Origin: Prevotella sp.
GTDB taxonomy: Bacteria; Bacteroidota; Bacteroidia; Bacteroidales; Bacteroidaceae
Assembly: GCA_022782305.1 (NCBI GenBank)
Contig: JALFPC010000014.1
Span: 1-36,340 of the forward strand
DNA: 36,340 nt
Direction of reading: 5' to 3'
The position numbers were made by a program, and so were the translations under genes. Positions 34,611-36,340 of the stretch are shown piece after piece. Position 1 is the first letter of the stretch. Every line of letters begins with the position of its first letter. A model generated the notes under the pieces. That model had not been told where the DNA came from. It made no database searches and saw only the letters and a program-made list of their open reading frames with translations.

Positions 34611-36340
34611 ATGAAAAAGATAATAAAATCAATTATGCTTGTTGCTGCCGTAGTGGCAGGAATGGGTGCGATGACCAGTTGCTCCGACGATGACGACTCT
34701 AATCCTTCAAGATTGTTCCGTCCCGTAGTTAGCGAGGATGACATCGTGACAGGAGTTGACGAAAACAAGATTCCTTATATCAAGTTTAGTTGGGATAACT
34801 ACAGCGGTGCATCGCAGTATGTTATCACCTTGGCTACAGAGGATGGTTCTGAAAACTATACACAGACCGTTGACACATGTATGGTTAAGTTCACTGGACT
34901 TAACTATGACACAAAATATAATGTGTCTGTACGCTCTGAGAATCCTGCCACTGGTTTGTCAAGCAAGGATTATACCTTCACTGCCACATCTGCCGACTAT
35001 CCCACCATGCTCAAGAGCCTTGCCACCACAGATATCATCGACGTGCAGGCCCGCGTGCAGTGGAACAATGAGAGCGGCGAGGCTAACTACGATAGCCTTC
35101 TGGTGCGTGAGGCTTCTTCTGGCGAAGACGTTGTTGGATATAAGCTCACCGATGAGGAGAAAGCTGCATGCTCAAAGATTGTGAGTGGACTCAAACCTAC
35201 TACTACTTATCAGGTGATAGCATTCGCCGACGATAAGTATCTTGGCAAGCGTACCTTTAAGACTGCTGCCAGCGAGAATTATGCAGGTAAAGTTTGCGAC
35301 CTCCGCGGACTAGATGCTGAGACTGCATACAAGGCATTCTCTGTGGGCACTGGTTCCTCTTATCTCAACCTCATTGACTCACTTGTAAAGGAGAATCCTG
35401 GAGAGGATATCGTCGTAGTGCTCGAGGGTGGTGTAAACTACAGAATGCAGACCATGATGCTCTCTTCTACTGATCCCATCGGCAAGATTACATTTGTAAC
35501 TGGTCTTACACTTGAGGGTCTGGCAAACATCTGCGTGGCTGGCAACTTCGACGTTTCTGCCGACACACACGTGGCTTCTATTGCATTTGACAAGATCAAT
35601 TTCACCGATGCTCCAGATGAGAACAAACCTAAGACAGCATCAAACTATGGTGGTACATACCTCTTCAATATCGCAGGCAAGGGTGCCGTGATAGATGAAA
35701 TCAAGATTACCAACAGTACAATCAAATACAAGCGTGGTGTCTGCCGTATCAAGGACAATCCTTCTACTATCAAAAATTTCATCATCGACAACTGCGTGGT
35801 TGACTCAATAGCCGGTTATGGTATTATCAATGCCGACTGCGATGGTTCAGTGGTTGACAACGTGAAGGTAACCAACAGCACCTTCTCAAACTGCGAGAAG
35901 ACATTCGTGGTTAACGCAGGCAAGAATGGTAACATCATCAACAATCTAAACGTTGAGAATTGTACCTTCGTATACTGTGTGGCCGACAACAAACCTTTCA
36001 TTGAAATGAAAGACCGCGAGTTCAAGACATGCAAGTTGAAGAACTGTGTGATTGGTCGTATTATGCCTTTGTCTAAGTATCGCGCCGACAAAGACCCAAC
36101 AGCCGATGATAAGGTAGTAGGCATCACTGGTTATGCTGGTTCATTTAAGCCACAGTGCGACGAGGTTTACTTCACTACCGACGTTATCTGGGCAAAGAAT
36201 GCAGAAACAGGTGAGCCAAAGGCTCCACTGGATGGTACCACAGTAAGCACCGACACCAAGGGTTCATTCAAGAATCCATTGAAGGGTGACTTCACTATCA
36301 TCAACAAGGAACTCAAGCAGGTTGGTGACCCACGTTGGTA
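34611..36340 (+). CDS. SusE-position lipoprotein with fn3-like and beta-helix domains (3' end beyond window)
   Basis: The ORF is open for 576 codons and runs off the right edge. It starts MKKIIKSIMLVAAVVAGMGA with lipobox 'AMTSC' (C24), followed by the acidic 'SDDDDSN' that resembles the surface-export signal of Bacteroidetes lipoproteins. Residues about 40-215 look like two fn3-type domains ('IKFSWDNYSGASQYVITL', 'LKPTTTYQVIAFADDKY'). From about 225 onward the repeated 'IDNCVVDSI', 'VTNSTFSNC', 'VENCTFVYC' and 'LKNCVIG' pattern indicates a right-handed beta-helix of the kind found in SusE-position proteins near pectin systems (I believe annotated DUF4957/DUF5123). The visible end 'KQVGDPRW' looks close to the natural C-terminus. 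It probably binds pectin at the surface. A lyase activity cannot be excluded but no catalytic motif is evident. Confidence 0.88.
   Translation, partial: MKKIIKSIMLVAAVVAGMGAMTSCSDDDDSNPSRLFRPVVSEDDIVTGVDENKIPYIKFSWDNYSGASQYVITLATEDGSENYTQTVDTCMVKFTGLNYDTKYNVSVRSENPATGLSSKDYTFTATSADYPTMLKSLATTDIIDVQARVQWNNESGEANYDSLLVREASSGEDVVGYKLTDEEKAACSKIVSGLKPTTTYQVIAFADDKYLGKRTFKTAASENYAGKVCDLRGLDAETAYKAFSVGTGSSYLNLIDSLVKENPGEDIVVVLEGGVNYRMQTMMLSSTDPIGKITFVTGLTLEGLANICVAGNFDVSADTHVASIAFDKINFTDAPDENKPKTASNYGGTYLFNIAGKGAVIDEIKITNSTIKYKRGVCRIKDNPSTIKNFIIDNCVVDSIAGYGIINADCDGSVVDNVKVTNSTFSNCEKTFVVNAGKNGNIINNLNVENCTFVYCVADNKPFIEMKDREFKTCKLKNCVIGRIMPLSKYRADKDPTADDKVVGITGYAGSFKPQCDEVYFTTDVIWAKNAETGEPKAPLDGTTVSTDTKGSFKNPLKGDFTIINKELKQVGDPRW

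Overview
This window looks like part of a Bacteroidales chromosome, most like Prevotella and its relatives. Four things point there. There is a SusC/SusD pair. Several secreted proteins end in a 'Y-x-L-x-G-x-x ... K-G-x-Y-I ... K' tail of the type IX secretion (T9SS) kind. The promoters fit the Bacteroidetes pattern (TTTG or TTG, about 20 bp, then TAnnTTTG), and genes lack Shine-Dalgarno sites. The tryptophan operon has the order trpB-E-G-D-C-F-A. No tRNA, rRNA, insertion sequence or CRISPR array was seen.

Region 1 (1-11.6 kb, plus strand) is an uncharacterised secreted-protein cassette. It holds a 549-aa exported protein, a 51-aa peptide coupled to it by a 4-bp overlap, and a giant 3177-aa exported multidomain protein (fn3-like, LamG-like and Ig-like domains). 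Flanking proteins 1 and 3 appear to share a beta-sandwich module.

Region 2 (11.6-13.9 kb, minus strand) is an exported family-1-type pectate lyase. It converges on the giant gene across a strong two-way terminator and a short tandem repeat.

Region 3 (13.96-20.9 kb, plus strand) is a complete tryptophan operon. Its leader can be read directly from the sequence: a consensus promoter, a 15-aa leader peptide with three consecutive Trp codons, and mutually exclusive antiterminator and terminator hairpins. This is ribosome-mediated attenuation.

Region 4 (20.9-36.3 kb) is a pectin-utilisation locus. It contains a 1612-aa fusion (GH28 polygalacturonase, GH105 unsaturated-uronyl hydrolase and a third six-hairpin-type domain of unknown specificity), a second pectate lyase, and a small minus-strand secreted protein whose core resembles the C-terminal module of the first pectate lyase. 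A SusC/SusD operon follows, with a beta-helix lipoprotein in the SusE position that runs off the window. The likely scheme is that pectate lyases cut pectin outside the cell, SusCD and the lipoprotein capture and import the oligosaccharides, and the three-part enzyme finishes them in the periplasm. No regulator for this locus lies in the window.

The observations most worth following up are the third domain of the fusion, the module shared by the small protein and the pectate lyase, the 51-aa peptide plus giant protein cassette, the explicit trp attenuator, and the paired promoters upstream of susC.
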